DNA of 64,000 bases, taken from NCBI RefSeq assembly GCF_004010055.1, contig NZ_RQVT01000015.1, positions 1-64,000 on the forward strand, read 5' to 3'. Numbering within the stretch: the first letter of the stretch is position 1; every line of letters starts with the position of its first letter. Source of the stretch: Psychroflexus aestuariivivens. GTDB taxonomy: Bacteria > Bacteroidota > Bacteroidia > Flavobacteriales > Flavobacteriaceae. The position numbers were made by a program, and so were the translations under genes. Shown one piece after another: positions 10,445-18,826 of this stretch. Under the pieces are notes generated by a model. The model searched no databases. It was not told the origin of the DNA and saw nothing but the letters and a program-made list of their open reading frames with translations.

Positions 10445-11653
10445 ATGAGTAACGAATTATACGAGAATGAAAAAGTTAATCTCTCTGAACAAAATGTTGG
10501 AAATGAAGTTAAGTTGACAAATGAAGAGATTAATGAAAAGTATAAAAAAGGGGAAGTAAGAATTATTACTGAACAAGCTCGTTATCCATTAAGCACTATT
10601 GTTAATATGGTAAATAGTGAAGATTATATTCTAAACCCTGAATTTCAAAGGAGACACAGATGGGATGCAATTCGAAAATCAAGATTGATAGAATCATTTA
10701 TTATGAATGTACCTATTCCACCAATCTTTCTTTATGAAAAAGAATACTCTGTTTATGAAGTTATGGATGGATTACAGAGACTCACAGCTATTTCTCAGTT
10801 TTATGAAGATAAATTTGAGTTACAAGATTTAGTCGAATGGAAAGAATTGAACGGATTTAAATACTCTAAGTTACCCGAACAAATAAAAAAGGGAATTGAC
10901 AGAAGATATATTTCTTCAATAATATTATTACAAGAAACTGCAAAATCTGAAGCAGAAGCCAACAGATTAAAGCAATTAGTTTTTGAAAGAATTAACAGTG
11001 GTGGAGAAAAATTAAAGGCTCAAGAAATAAGAAATGCCTTATTTCCTGGAGGTTTAAACTACTTAACAATTAGTCTTTCGCGAAACAAATATTTCTGCAA
11101 ATTATGGAATATTCCAGAACCTGATGAAACTGAATTAGAAACTGGCCAAGCTAGACAAGTGGTAATTGATAATAAATACTTTAAAGATATGTCTGATGCT
11201 GAACTTGTACTTAGGTTTTTTGCATATCGTCAGATTGAACAATGGCAAGGAAATACAATGGAATATTTTCTAGATGAGTTCTTGAAAAAAGGTAATGAAC
11301 AGTTCGATGAAAGTGTTTTAAATAGTTTAAAAGAATTATTCAATGAAACTGTGAAATTTGCATTTGACCTTTTTGGAGAAAAAGCATTTTGGCTTCATAG
11401 AAAAAGGGAAGATAAATGGTTTCACTACGAAAGACCTACGAAAATATTGTATGACCCATTAATGCAAGTATTAGCAAATAACCTAGACAAGAAAGAAGAA
11501 ATTTTGGCTAAAAAAGGAAGTATAATTGCTGGTATTGAAAATTTACATAAAGAAAAGTTTGAATCTTTTAAAGGTCGTGACACTAACAAAACTAAAGTTA
11601 CGGAAAGAATTGATGTTCTAAATGATTATTTAAATTCCTTTCTGAATGAATAA
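10445..11653 (+). CDS. DUF262 (GmrS/ParB-like nuclease fold) protein, first gene of a DUF262-HEPN pair
   Basis: 402 aa. The N-terminal half is a clear DUF262 domain: NPEFQRRHRW (from about residue 65), LIESFIMNVPIPPIFLYEK, the core motif MDGLQRLTA (Asp108-Arg112; the usual form is DGQQR), and RINSGGEKLKAQEIRNA (about 182-198). DUF262 is related to ParB/sulfiredoxin folds and forms the NTP-using part of GmrSD-type modification-dependent enzymes. The C-terminal half has no HNH-type DUF1524 that I can see, so this is not a complete GmrSD fusion. The last 8 bases overlap the start of the next gene, a HEPN protein, which indicates translational coupling. A defence or toxin role is inferred from family and pairing. 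Confidence 0.85.
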   Translation: MSNELYENEKVNLSEQNVGNEVKLTNEEINEKYKKGEVRIITEQARYPLSTIVNMVNSEDYILNPEFQRRHRWDAIRKSRLIESFIMNVPIPPIFLYEKEYSVYEVMDGLQRLTAISQFYEDKFELQDLVEWKELNGFKYSKLPEQIKKGIDRRYISSIILLQETAKSEAEANRLKQLVFERINSGGEKLKAQEIRNALFPGGLNYLTISLSRNKYFCKLWNIPEPDETELETGQARQVVIDNKYFKDMSDAELVLRFFAYRQIEQWQGNTMEYFLDEFLKKGNEQFDESVLNSLKELFNETVKFAFDLFGEKAFWLHRKREDKWFHYERPTKILYDPLMQVLANNLDKKEEILAKKGSIIAGIENLHKEKFESFKGRDTNKTKVTERIDVLNDYLNSFLNE

Positions 11654-12668
11654 TATTTTAAGTGAATTTCAAAATGAAATGGAGTTGCTTAAGTTTTATG
11701 TTGATTTTCAAAATAAGAGTTATAAGAATCAATCAAAGCTTGAAAAAGTTAACCCAGATTCTGTTTTTAATACGTTAACCATATCAAAAATAAAACAATT
11801 TGATTTTAACTCACATATAATTTCAATCTATGGAGCTTACGAAAATTTTATAGAACAACTTTTGGTTAAGTACTTAACTGAAATTTGTCTAATTACCAAT
11901 TCATATGATTTGCTTCCTCTAGAAATACAAAAAAATAATGTAAACAAGACTCTAGAGATTATTAAAAAACTTGATTACAGAAAAAACCGAAACATTAAAC
12001 CTGAAAAAGTAATTGAAATATTACATAAGAATATTAATGAAAATTCATCTACGATTAATATAAATGCCTTTAAAAATCATAATGCAAATTTTAGAATATC
12101 AGTTGTAGAAACTTATTTTTCAGAGATAGGAATAAAAAACATATCTAGTTTAGTTAGACAATATGATCCTTTAAAAACTTATCTAAAAAATAATATCTCA
12201 GATTACGCATCAAAAAAGAGTTCTATTATTTTTCAACCTTTAGAACACGTTTGTGATCTAAGAAATGATATTGCACACGGAGTTAGTAATATTCAATTGA
12301 TAAATAAGACAATTTTATTTGAGTATATCGATTTTATGAATATCTACTCTACTGCATTATTTGAATTAATTAATGACAATTATTTAATGAAAATTTACGA
12401 GCAAAACAATGATGAAATTGAATCTATAAAAGTTTTTAGCAATCAAATCCTGTGTTTAAATACAAAAGGAAAGTTAATCAATAGAAATTCCAAAATACTG
12501 GTTAAATCTGAGAATCATTTTCCAAATGTTTATTTAACTAATATCGAAGACATCCAGCAGGATAATAAAAGTATCAACAATACTGAAGTAGGTAAAAATA
12601 TTGAAATTGGAATTAAGCTTGACAAAAAAATAAAGGATACTATGAATTTTAAACTTATAACTGAATAA
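11646..12668 (+). CDS. HEPN-domain protein (MAE_28990/MAE_18760-like), partner of DUF262
   Basis: 340 aa, no signal peptide. The segment FDFNSHIISIYGAYENFIEQLL resembles the first helix of MAE_28990/MAE_18760-type HEPN proteins. CDLRNDIAHG (Arg206, Asn207, His211) fits the R-x4-6-H motif that forms the active site of HEPN ribonucleases. The C-terminal 100 residues, after the helical region, look like a small beta-rich domain of unknown role. The gene begins inside the last codons of the DUF262 gene (8-base overlap). HEPN ribonucleases commonly act as RNA-cutting effectors in defence and toxin systems, so an effector role with DUF262 as sensor or regulator is a reasonable inference but not proven. 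Confidence 0.75.
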   Translation: MNNILSEFQNEMELLKFYVDFQNKSYKNQSKLEKVNPDSVFNTLTISKIKQFDFNSHIISIYGAYENFIEQLLVKYLTEICLITNSYDLLPLEIQKNNVNKTLEIIKKLDYRKNRNIKPEKVIEILHKNINENSSTININAFKNHNANFRISVVETYFSEIGIKNISSLVRQYDPLKTYLKNNISDYASKKSSIIFQPLEHVCDLRNDIAHGVSNIQLINKTILFEYIDFMNIYSTALFELINDNYLMKIYEQNNDEIESIKVFSNQILCLNTKGKLINRNSKILVKSENHFPNVYLTNIEDIQQDNKSINNTEVGKNIEIGIKLDKKIKDTMNFKLITE

Positions 12669-12676
12669 AAACGACT

Positions 12677-12810
12677 CACAACAACCTATATAAAAAATAG
12701 CGGGTTTGTTGCTATAACAAAATTAAAAGTATAAAATTAAGTTTTATTATAACCCAAAAGTTCGTGCTTCGAAATCGCCTACTTTTCATATACTAAACGT
12801 TAGGCACAAT
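12677..12810 (+). repeat. Cassette-type 3' element after the HEPN gene
   Basis: Begins 9 bases after the HEPN stop. The left part is a hairpin (12679-12711): CAACAACCTAT pairs with ATAGCGGGTTTGTTG, with small bulges. The right part ends CTAAACGTTAGGCACAAT, in which GTTAGGC fits the integron core form GTTRRRY. The layout resembles the 3' recombination sites of gene cassettes, but no integrase is present in the window. Related but diverged elements follow several neighbouring genes. Confidence 0.55.
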
Positions 12811-12965
12811 CCACCATAAACTCATAGAAACTTTAGTCCCTCGGCTAACGTAAAATTAAGTAAATTTAGGGTTTAAAATGAGGTTTTTTTAATTGAATAT
12901 AACTAATTGATATTCAGTAGTATGTTTTACGTTAATCAGAATTTTGACAAAAAATTAAAAATAAT

Positions 12966-14084
12966 ATGAAATTAAAAGGAATAATAACAATCGGAATTTT
13001 AATGATTGGAGCCATCATTTATGCACAAGAAATTAAAAAAGATACTGTACAAAAAGATGGAATTAAAAATAATATTTCTACTACTAAAACAGGAATGTAT
13101 AAAGGAACTAAATCCAAAAATGCTAAAGCTCTTTTTCAAAAGGCTTTAAAATTTTCAGAAAAACAGGACTTTCAAAATGCTGAAAAATATTATTTAGAAG
13201 CATTAAGAGAAGATCCTAAATTTGTAGAAGCTTATGATAATTTAGGAAGATTATATCGAAGAATTGGCAAATACGATAAAGCAATTTCTAATTATAAAAA
13301 ATCAATAGAATTATATCCAAATGGTATTATGGCGCATCAAAATATTGCTGTTGTTTATGGAATTAAGGAAGAGTACGAAAATGCAATAAACGAATACAAA
13401 GAAATTATAAAATTATCACCTGATAATCCTGAGGGATATTTTGGATTGGCAAATTCTTATATGATGGTTTCTAAATTTGATTTAGCTTTAAAAAATGCTG
13501 AAAAGACAGTTGAAATTTATAAACAAACAGATTCTCATTATCTGAATGAAGGATATTATTTAACAGGATTGATTTATTATTATTCGGGAAATACCGAAAA
13601 AGCGAAAGAAAATCTCTTATTAGCAAAAGAAAACGGAGCAAATATTGACCCGAATTTAGAGAACGAAATATTCTCAAATCATTCAGATAATGACAATATT
13701 CAGTTAAAAACAAAAGAAGATTATGCAAAATATGAATCAAAAGTAATTGAAGATATTAATTGGATAATGAACACTCCATTAAAAAAAGATAGCCAAACAA
13801 GAAAAGAGAAAAGTGCTTTTCTTATTAAATGGATGAGCGGAAGTCCAACTGTTTCTATAGAATTAGTTTCTGGAATTGTACCCTTGGGATGTGCTGACTG
13901 CTTAATGTCTTTTATGAGTGGTTGGACAAAATATAGTTTAGAAAATGATTATTCTGACAATAAAGTAAATTGTGCAATAGCAGGAGTTGAATATGCTATA
14001 GAATTTTACGAAAATAACAAATCAGAACTTGGGAAAAACTCTGATATGGAGAAATTAATAAAACAACAGAAAAGGGAAAACTAA
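12966..14084 (+). CDS. TPR-repeat exported protein
   Basis: 372 aa with a signal peptide (MKLKGIITIGILMIGAIIYAQ). About five tetratricopeptide repeats fill residues 50-220 (A-x2-L-F-x2-A-L, N-A-E-K-Y-Y-L-E-A-L, A-Y-x2-L-G-x-L-Y patterns), so it probably binds other proteins in the periplasm or at the outer membrane. The C-terminal 130 residues have no repeat and include a CADC pair (GCADCLMSF) and a second Cys (NCAIAG). I do not recognise a named family for this region. The gene sits alone between two cassette-type hairpin elements. Confidence 0.7.
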   Translation: MKLKGIITIGILMIGAIIYAQEIKKDTVQKDGIKNNISTTKTGMYKGTKSKNAKALFQKALKFSEKQDFQNAEKYYLEALREDPKFVEAYDNLGRLYRRIGKYDKAISNYKKSIELYPNGIMAHQNIAVVYGIKEEYENAINEYKEIIKLSPDNPEGYFGLANSYMMVSKFDLALKNAEKTVEIYKQTDSHYLNEGYYLTGLIYYYSGNTEKAKENLLLAKENGANIDPNLENEIFSNHSDNDNIQLKTKEDYAKYESKVIEDINWIMNTPLKKDSQTRKEKSAFLIKWMSGSPTVSIELVSGIVPLGCADCLMSFMSGWTKYSLENDYSDNKVNCAIAGVEYAIEFYENNKSELGKNSDMEKLIKQQKREN

Positions 14085-14120
14085 AAAAACATATTGAATC
14101 AAAATTCTAAAAAAACTACC

Positions 14121-14230
14121 TGCAACAACCGCTACAGTTCATTGCAGCGGAAATTCCTGTGTGCTTGCTAACTTTTGGTTTATGAATAATTCTGCCGAAG
14201 CATTCCGCTACGAAACCATAGCCAAGAATG
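14121..14230 (+). repeat. Cassette-type 3' element after the TPR gene
   Basis: Starts TGCAACAACC like the element at 12677, and has a hairpin CCGCTACA / TGCAGCGG (14129-14150, one mismatch, 6-nt loop). The distal part contains TGCTAAC and a CGAAGCATTCCGCTACGAAACCATAG stretch whose right boundary is unclear. It lies about 40 bases after the TPR stop. Confidence 0.45.
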
Positions 14231-14303
14231 TTTTCTCAGATGCGATTTAAATTCTAAAATAAGTTTTCAATTTAAAATGATTGACTCGACAAAAAAATAA
14301 ACA

Positions 14304-14768
14304 ATGCTTAGGACATCACATACATTTTCGACTGCAACCTTTACCATTAGGCTATATGCAGCCTTAATTGATTTTTTCATACTTACTATCTTGATATTCG
14401 TTATTAAAACAGGTTTTCCAGATTTCAGCAACACCTTGTTTTTTAATAAAGCCGAACCGTTTGTAACAGGCAACACTAAGAATTGGGTTTTGAGTAAAAG
14501 TAGTCTTATCGGCGTTTGGATTATTTATTCAATCATTGTGGACTGCTCGACAGCGCAAGGAACACTTGGAAAACAAATGATGAATATTCAAGTTACGGAC
14601 GAGAACGGAAATCGAATATCATTAAAAAAGTCAATAGCCAGAAACCTATTCAAGTTTATTTCATATGCAATTATTGGACTTGGATTCTTGAATGTTCTAT
14701 TTGATAAGAAAAAAAGAGGTTGGCATGATAGATTTGCAAATACCTTGGTTATTAATGAGCCAATTTAA
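14304..14768 (+). CDS. RDD-family membrane protein
   Basis: 154 aa with three hydrophobic segments. The RDD family is named for conserved Arg and two Asp residues. Here the first helix region reads RLYAALIDFFILTILIF, the middle has STAQGTLGKQMMNIQVTDENG, and the end has KKRGWHDRFANTLVI, all typical. RDD proteins are small inner-membrane proteins, some linked to ion or compatible-solute transport; no partner gene here indicates a substrate. It is a single-gene unit between cassette-type elements. Confidence 0.85.
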   Translation: MLRTSHTFSTATFTIRLYAALIDFFILTILIFVIKTGFPDFSNTLFFNKAEPFVTGNTKNWVLSKSSLIGVWIIYSIIVDCSTAQGTLGKQMMNIQVTDENGNRISLKKSIARNLFKFISYAIIGLGFLNVLFDKKKRGWHDRFANTLVINEPI

Positions 14769-14783
14769 AGACTTATTTTTATG

Positions 14784-14854
14784 ACAAGAAGGAAAAAATA
14801 GAATTTGTAAACTAAAAAATATTAGGGTTTACAAATTCTTCATATTATTCTTGT
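14784..14854. repeat. Large hairpin after the RDD gene
   Basis: A perfect 13-bp inverted repeat (AGAATTTGTAAAC at 14800-14812, GTTTACAAATTCT at 14827-14839) is nested in an outer 7-bp arm (ACAAGAA / TTCTTGT). No strong T-run follows on the plus strand. It could be a terminator, a recombination site or the remains of a small repeat element. Confidence 0.55.
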
Positions 14855-14865
14855 TTCCTGAATAA

Positions 14866-14960
14866 AACACTGCTAGCAATACTTTAAAGATCATTGCGGA
14901 GTTCGTGACTGAAATCGAAGTTTTCTGGATTTTCTGGGAGTTAAAATCGGAAATTGAAAA
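14866..14960 (+). repeat. Diverged inverted copy of the 5579/8007 repeat
   Basis: It contains CTGAAATCGAAGTTTTCTGG followed by ATTTTCTG, aligning with the minus-strand reading of the 5579 and 8007 copies. It starts with CTGCTAGCAATAC ... ATTGCGG, which forms a small stem (GCAAT / ATTGC). As with the others, it is read in the direction of the gene it follows. Confidence 0.5.
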
Positions 14961-15013
14961 ATAATGACTAATTTTCAACCAACAAGCCATTCATAAAAAC
15001 GTTGACATTTATT

Positions 15014-15823
15014 ATGAAAATGAACAAACTAATACTAATAATGTTTCTTATAATTTTTAAAATAGGATTTGCTCAAGAAACCAAATATCTATATGAAAAT
15101 TTTGAATTTAAAGAAGGAGAAGTTGCATATATGTTTGGTAACGATGTTAAACTTCGAGACCAACCAAATACTGAATCTAATGTTTTGACTCTTTTAAAAA
15201 TTGATGAGCAAATAGAGATTATAGAAAAGTCAGAATCTAAAATGGAATTTGACGGAATTGAATCACCTTGGTACAAAGTAAAAACAAACGATAAAGTTGG
15301 ATTCGTACTTGGAAACCTGATCTCACTTGACAAAGCTACCAATGGAAATTTAACTTATTTAGTATCCTTGAAAAAAGACGGACTTAAATTGTTTGTTAAA
15401 ACAAGGGTTTTGGAAAACGGTTTGGATTTTAAGGAGAATATTTCTCAACTTATGACTGGCGAGTTTTCAATAAAAGCGACTGGAAATAAAGGACTTGAAA
15501 ATATAAAAAGTATATTTCAAATCGACTATTTAGCAGAATCTTGCGGAGTAAACGGCGGTGGAATTTATTTGTTTTATGATGGCAACGACATACAAAAAGC
15601 AATTGATTATACGCAAGTTGCTGACGCTGACTTATATTGGTTTTTCGAGGATTATATTTTCCCAAATGAAGAAGATGGAATAAAGGGAAAAATAGTTTAC
15701 AAAAGTGAGGTTGGAGAAACTAAAGATTATGAAACGGAATGGACTGAATCCAAAACCACTCGTAGAATTTTAGAATGGAATGGAAATGAAATTATTCCCA
15801 AATTAGAAACTGAAGAAAATTAA
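15014..15823 (+). CDS. SH3-domain exported protein
   Basis: About 269 aa from the ATG at 15014. An in-frame TTG at 15002 is less likely, because the ATG begins directly at the signal peptide MKMNKLILIMFLIIFKIGFAQ. Residues of roughly 35-100 form a bacterial SH3-like domain (VKLRDQPNTESNVLTLLKID, then WYKVKTNDKVGFVLGNLISL), a module that often binds cell-wall or surface ligands. The rest is not recognised; it includes a CGVNGGGIYLFYDG segment. The gene stands alone between cassette-type elements. Function unknown. Confidence 0.65.
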   Translation: MKMNKLILIMFLIIFKIGFAQETKYLYENFEFKEGEVAYMFGNDVKLRDQPNTESNVLTLLKIDEQIEIIEKSESKMEFDGIESPWYKVKTNDKVGFVLGNLISLDKATNGNLTYLVSLKKDGLKLFVKTRVLENGLDFKENISQLMTGEFSIKATGNKGLENIKSIFQIDYLAESCGVNGGGIYLFYDGNDIQKAIDYTQVADADLYWFFEDYIFPNEEDGIKGKIVYKSEVGETKDYETEWTESKTTRRILEWNGNEIIPKLETEEN

Positions 15824-15825
15824 TA

Positions 15826-15955
15826 ACGTTTTCCAATAATGACTTTAAATAATTGCTTGTTTCTGCCTAATTCTAAAAATCCTCGCGGATTTTAAGTTTG
15901 GTGTGTACTTGCTAAACTAACCGCTAAACCATGCAACTACAAATAGCCTAAACGT
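15826..15955 (+). repeat. Cassette-type 3' element after the SH3 gene
   Basis: Begins at the stop codon with TAACGTTTTCCAATAATG. It contains a 7-bp hairpin with a 4-nt loop (AAAATCC tcgc GGATTTT, 15876-15893) and ends with TGCTAAACTAACCGCTAAACC. No ORF is present. It belongs to the same positional class as the elements after the HEPN and TPR genes. Confidence 0.45.
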
Positions 15956-15979
15956 ATAAAGCATATAAAAAACAACATC

Positions 15980-16567
15980 ATGAAATCATTAGTATTCGCA
16001 TTATCCTCATTGATTCTCTTTGCATTCACAGTAGACAAGGTTGAAGATTATCTGTCAGTAAAAGGACCATTAACATTCAACAAGACAGATTTCCATTTGA
16101 AGTGGAGCGACAAGCCAAACGACGAATATTACATTCAAGAATACTTACCCAAAGACGAATCACTTGAAAGCTTCAATCAGATGTTGACGATTCATCTTTT
16201 TGACACAGATATTGACCTAGAAGGTGCTGTTAGTCAAAAAGTTAGTGAATTAGAAGAACGGAAAAAAACAGACCCAGTTTGTAATTATCAAGTAACTGAA
16301 AGTCCTGATGGAAAAGAATTTATAGTTGATTTTTTACTCGGAGAAAGTAATGATGATGAAATGACAATTGTTGAGTTTAATGTCTATCACTACAGACAAG
16401 TTGACTTGAAAAAGAAAGATAAAGGAATTGCCGTTCTTGCCTACTCAAAGAGAAGTTACGGAGATGACATAACTGAATTCTTCAAAACACTCAAAGCTGA
16501 AAGAAATGCTCATTTAAATGAAATGATTTCAAGTCAAAAACCTTCGATTAAATTGAAAAAGAAATAA
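15980..16567 (+). CDS. Exported protein of unknown function
   Basis: 195 aa with a short signal peptide (MKSLVFALSSLILFAFT). The mature part is polar and mixed alpha/beta (WSDKPNDEYYIQEYLPKDES, NQMLTIHLFDTDIDLEGAV) and ends in a Lys-rich tail (SIKLKKK). It resembles short hypothetical proteins of marine Bacteroidota, but I cannot assign a family. The ATG is preceded by the AT-rich, A-rich leader usual for this phylum. Another hairpin element follows the stop. Confidence 0.6.
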   Translation: MKSLVFALSSLILFAFTVDKVEDYLSVKGPLTFNKTDFHLKWSDKPNDEYYIQEYLPKDESLESFNQMLTIHLFDTDIDLEGAVSQKVSELEERKKTDPVCNYQVTESPDGKEFIVDFLLGESNDDEMTIVEFNVYHYRQVDLKKKDKGIAVLAYSKRSYGDDITEFFKTLKAERNAHLNEMISSQKPSIKLKKK

Positions 16568-16587
16568 AAAAACGCTACACACTAACG

Positions 16588-16606
16588 GCTAAGTTATTAA
16601 GTTAGC
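16588..16606 (+). repeat. Short hairpin element after the 15980 gene
   Basis: The sequence after the stop reads AACGCTACACACTAACGGCT, then a small stem GCTAA / TTAGC. It is the last cassette-type element in the region and may be a truncated copy. It could equally be a weak terminator. Confidence 0.3.
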
Positions 16607-16713
16607 TTGAGTTTGAAAAATGTTTCTTGTGAATTTGTTATGTAAAAAATTAACTTTTATATCTTACCCAACCAAATCAACTTAGAGCCATATTGTTAAC
16701 CTAAAAACTCCAC

Positions 16714-18468
16714 ATGAATCAAAAAATATTTCTCATTACTTTTTTTGTTGCGTTTACAAATATGTATTCTCAAAACTTTCTACCTTCATGTGAAATGATT
16801 TTTGAAACACTAGTGGCTTCAAGTTCTGATGTTGGAGACTATGATAATGATGGTGATTTGGATATCATTATAATGGGTTTCAATTCAGGGACGAATTACA
16901 CATTAGTGTATAATAATGATGGGACAGGTAATTTCACATTAAGTCCAATAACATTTAATGATAACTATAGAAATGGGCAAGTAGAGTTTATAGATTATGA
17001 TAATGATAACGACTTAGATATTTTTATTTCGGGATTAGTAGAGTCTGGAACAAGTAAATCAAGACTTTATCAAAACAATTCTAATGTTTTTACAGAAATA
17101 CCGTTCGCATTTGCTGATAATATTATAAACAATCAGTTTGCTTGGGGTGATTTAGATAATGATGGTGATTTAGACTTGCTGCTCATGGGAAATTCTGAGG
17201 GTTTTAATGAATATGCTTACTTGTATAGAAATGATGGTAATAATAATTTTACAGAAATGAGTCAATCATTTTTGCCTTTAAGTCAAGGGAGTATTGTTTT
17301 TGCAGATATAGATAACGATGGTGATAATGATATTGTAACAGGAGGTTTGAATTCACCTAATTTTACTAGTCACTTAGAAATTTATGAAAACAATGGCGAT
17401 TTCAGTTTTACTTTTCAAACAAGTCTTGAGGGGTATTTTAATGGTGATCTAGAGTTGAGAGATTTTGATGGGAATGGTTTTATAGATGTCATTAAAAATG
17501 GTTCTACAGATACAGGTGATTCTACTAAAATGTATTTAAATACGGGAAGTTTTATTTTTAATGAAAACACTTCAATTGGTTTAACCTCGGTTGGAGACTT
17601 TGCAAATATTGTGTCTGCAGATTATACTGGAAATGGAGAATTGGATTTCTTAGTCTCTGGAAGATTACAGCCATATACTCAATTATTGTTTTCAACTTCA
17701 ATTTTTGAGAATAGTGGTAATTTGTCATTGGCAGAAAATACAACAACCGGAATCTTAAATAATGCTTTCAATGCTATTGAAATAGGAGATTTTGATAATG
17801 ATCATGATACAGATATTTTCGTTCTAGAGAGTAATGTTTCTAATACATATACCAATCAATCAGGTATCCAAAATACAATTCCTAATCCACCTCAAAATCT
17901 ATCTTCCAGCGTTACAGCCTCTGATGTAGTTTTGAATTGGAGTGATTCTACAGATGATGAATCGCCAGCAAATCAATTAACTTATAATATTTATGTAGGA
18001 ACAGCTTTAGGAACGACAGATGTCGTTAGTCCAATGTCGAATTTGAATACAGGCTACAGAAAAGTTGTTAGTATAGGGAACTCACAGTATAAGGGTCTGG
18101 CAGTTTTAGAGAATCTACCTAATGGAACTTACTATTGGGCGGTGCAATCTATAGATAATCAATATGAAGGTTCTTTGTTTTCTGTTGAACAAACATTTAC
18201 AATTAATAATCTAAGCTTAGATGAATTTGATAATAAAATACCGGTTAAATATTATCCTAATCCTGTTGATAACCGATTAAATATTTCATCTCATCAAAAT
18301 ATTGAAAAAGTTACAATAAGCTCTTTTACAGGTCAAACAGTGAATACACTTTTAATTGACGATTTAACCAGCTTTTATATTGATTTCACTAATTTCGATT
18401 CAGGGATTTATTTCGTCTCTTTATTTTCAAGTAAGGGTGAAGATGTCATAAAAGTTATTAAAAAATAA
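16714..18468 (+). CDS. FG-GAP/VCBS-repeat protein with Fn3 domain and T9SS tail
   Basis: 584 aa, secreted. A signal peptide is followed by seven calcium-loop-like repeats of the form DxDxDGDxD (DYDNDGDLD near residue 42, then DYDNDNDLD, DLDNDGDLD, DIDNDGDND, DFDGNGFID, DYTGNGELD, DFDNDHDTD), which is the FG-GAP/VCBS beta-propeller pattern. A fibronectin type III domain (about 390-495, NPPQNLSSSVTASDVVLNWS) comes next. The last 80 residues are a type A T9SS sorting domain (VKYYPNPVDNRLNISS ... GIYFVSLFSSKGEDVIKVI). It is probably a cell-surface adhesive protein; the ligand is unknown. A hairpin terminator follows the stop, so it is a single-gene unit. Confidence 0.85.
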   Translation: MNQKIFLITFFVAFTNMYSQNFLPSCEMIFETLVASSSDVGDYDNDGDLDIIIMGFNSGTNYTLVYNNDGTGNFTLSPITFNDNYRNGQVEFIDYDNDNDLDIFISGLVESGTSKSRLYQNNSNVFTEIPFAFADNIINNQFAWGDLDNDGDLDLLLMGNSEGFNEYAYLYRNDGNNNFTEMSQSFLPLSQGSIVFADIDNDGDNDIVTGGLNSPNFTSHLEIYENNGDFSFTFQTSLEGYFNGDLELRDFDGNGFIDVIKNGSTDTGDSTKMYLNTGSFIFNENTSIGLTSVGDFANIVSADYTGNGELDFLVSGRLQPYTQLLFSTSIFENSGNLSLAENTTTGILNNAFNAIEIGDFDNDHDTDIFVLESNVSNTYTNQSGIQNTIPNPPQNLSSSVTASDVVLNWSDSTDDESPANQLTYNIYVGTALGTTDVVSPMSNLNTGYRKVVSIGNSQYKGLAVLENLPNGTYYWAVQSIDNQYEGSLFSVEQTFTINNLSLDEFDNKIPVKYYPNPVDNRLNISSHQNIEKVTISSFTGQTVNTLLIDDLTSFYIDFTNFDSGIYFVSLFSSKGEDVIKVIKK

Positions 18469-18478
18469 TACTCAGCTA

Positions 18479-18503
18479 CCGCACGATTGCATTGTGTGGT
18501 TTT
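18479..18503 (+). terminator. Intrinsic terminator after the FG-GAP gene
   Basis: CCGCAC pairs with GTGTGG (one G-T pair) around a 9-nt loop and is followed by TTTT, 10 bases after the stop codon. Confidence 0.5.
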
Positions 18504-18620
18504 CCACATTTTACTTGAACATAAAAATACAATGTCAAAGTTGCTGATTTTGAATTAAAAAACCCCAACTTTTAATACTGACCATATAATTCATATAATA
18601 ATCGTACAATTTAGAAATTA

Positions 18621-18662
18621 AAAAACCCTAAAGCACTGAAAAACAAGCGATTTAGGGTTTAA
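18621..18662 (-). terminator. Intrinsic terminator downstream of the tRNA
   Basis: AAACCCTAAA and TTTAGGGTTT form a perfect 10-bp stem with an 18-nt loop. On the minus strand it is followed by a T-rich run, and it lies just past the 3' end of the minus-strand tRNA. Confidence 0.7.
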
Positions 18663-18666
18663 AAAG

Positions 18667-18740
18667 TGGTCCCACTTGGACTCGAACCAAGGGCCACCTG
18701 ATTATGAGTCAGGTGCTCTAACCAGCTGAGCTATGGGACC
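18667..18740 (-). tRNA. tRNA with CAU anticodon (Met elongator or Ile2)
   Basis: Read on the minus strand, the 74-nt sequence folds into a full cloverleaf. The acceptor is GGTCCCA / TGGGACC with discriminator A, the D arm GCTC/GAGC, the anticodon stem CCTGA/TCAGG with loop CTCATAA (anticodon CAT), and the T arm CTTGG-TTCGAGT-CCAAG. No CCA is encoded. A CAU anticodon serves elongator Met, or Ile2 when C34 is modified to lysidine by TilS. The sequence alone does not let me decide; it is not an initiator, because the first pair is G-C and the anticodon stem lacks three G-C pairs. Confidence 0.93.
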
Positions 18741-18826
18741 AGAAACAAAAAATTAATTTTTATTTCGTTAGAGGTTGCAAAAATAAGGATAAGTTTAATA
18801 TCCGCCAAAACTATTTTCAAAATATA

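Noticed and set aside
10445..11653. Complete GmrSD type IV restriction enzyme
   Set aside because: Only the DUF262 half is present. The protein is short (402 aa) and no HNH/DUF1524 motif is visible in its C-terminal half.
13471..13740. 89-codon minus-strand ORF within the TPR gene
   Set aside because: It is an antisense shadow; the TPR reading on the plus strand is clear.
18667..18740. Initiator tRNA-fMet
   Set aside because: The acceptor starts with a G-C pair rather than the mismatch of initiators, and the anticodon stem CCTGA/TCAGG lacks the run of three G-C pairs.
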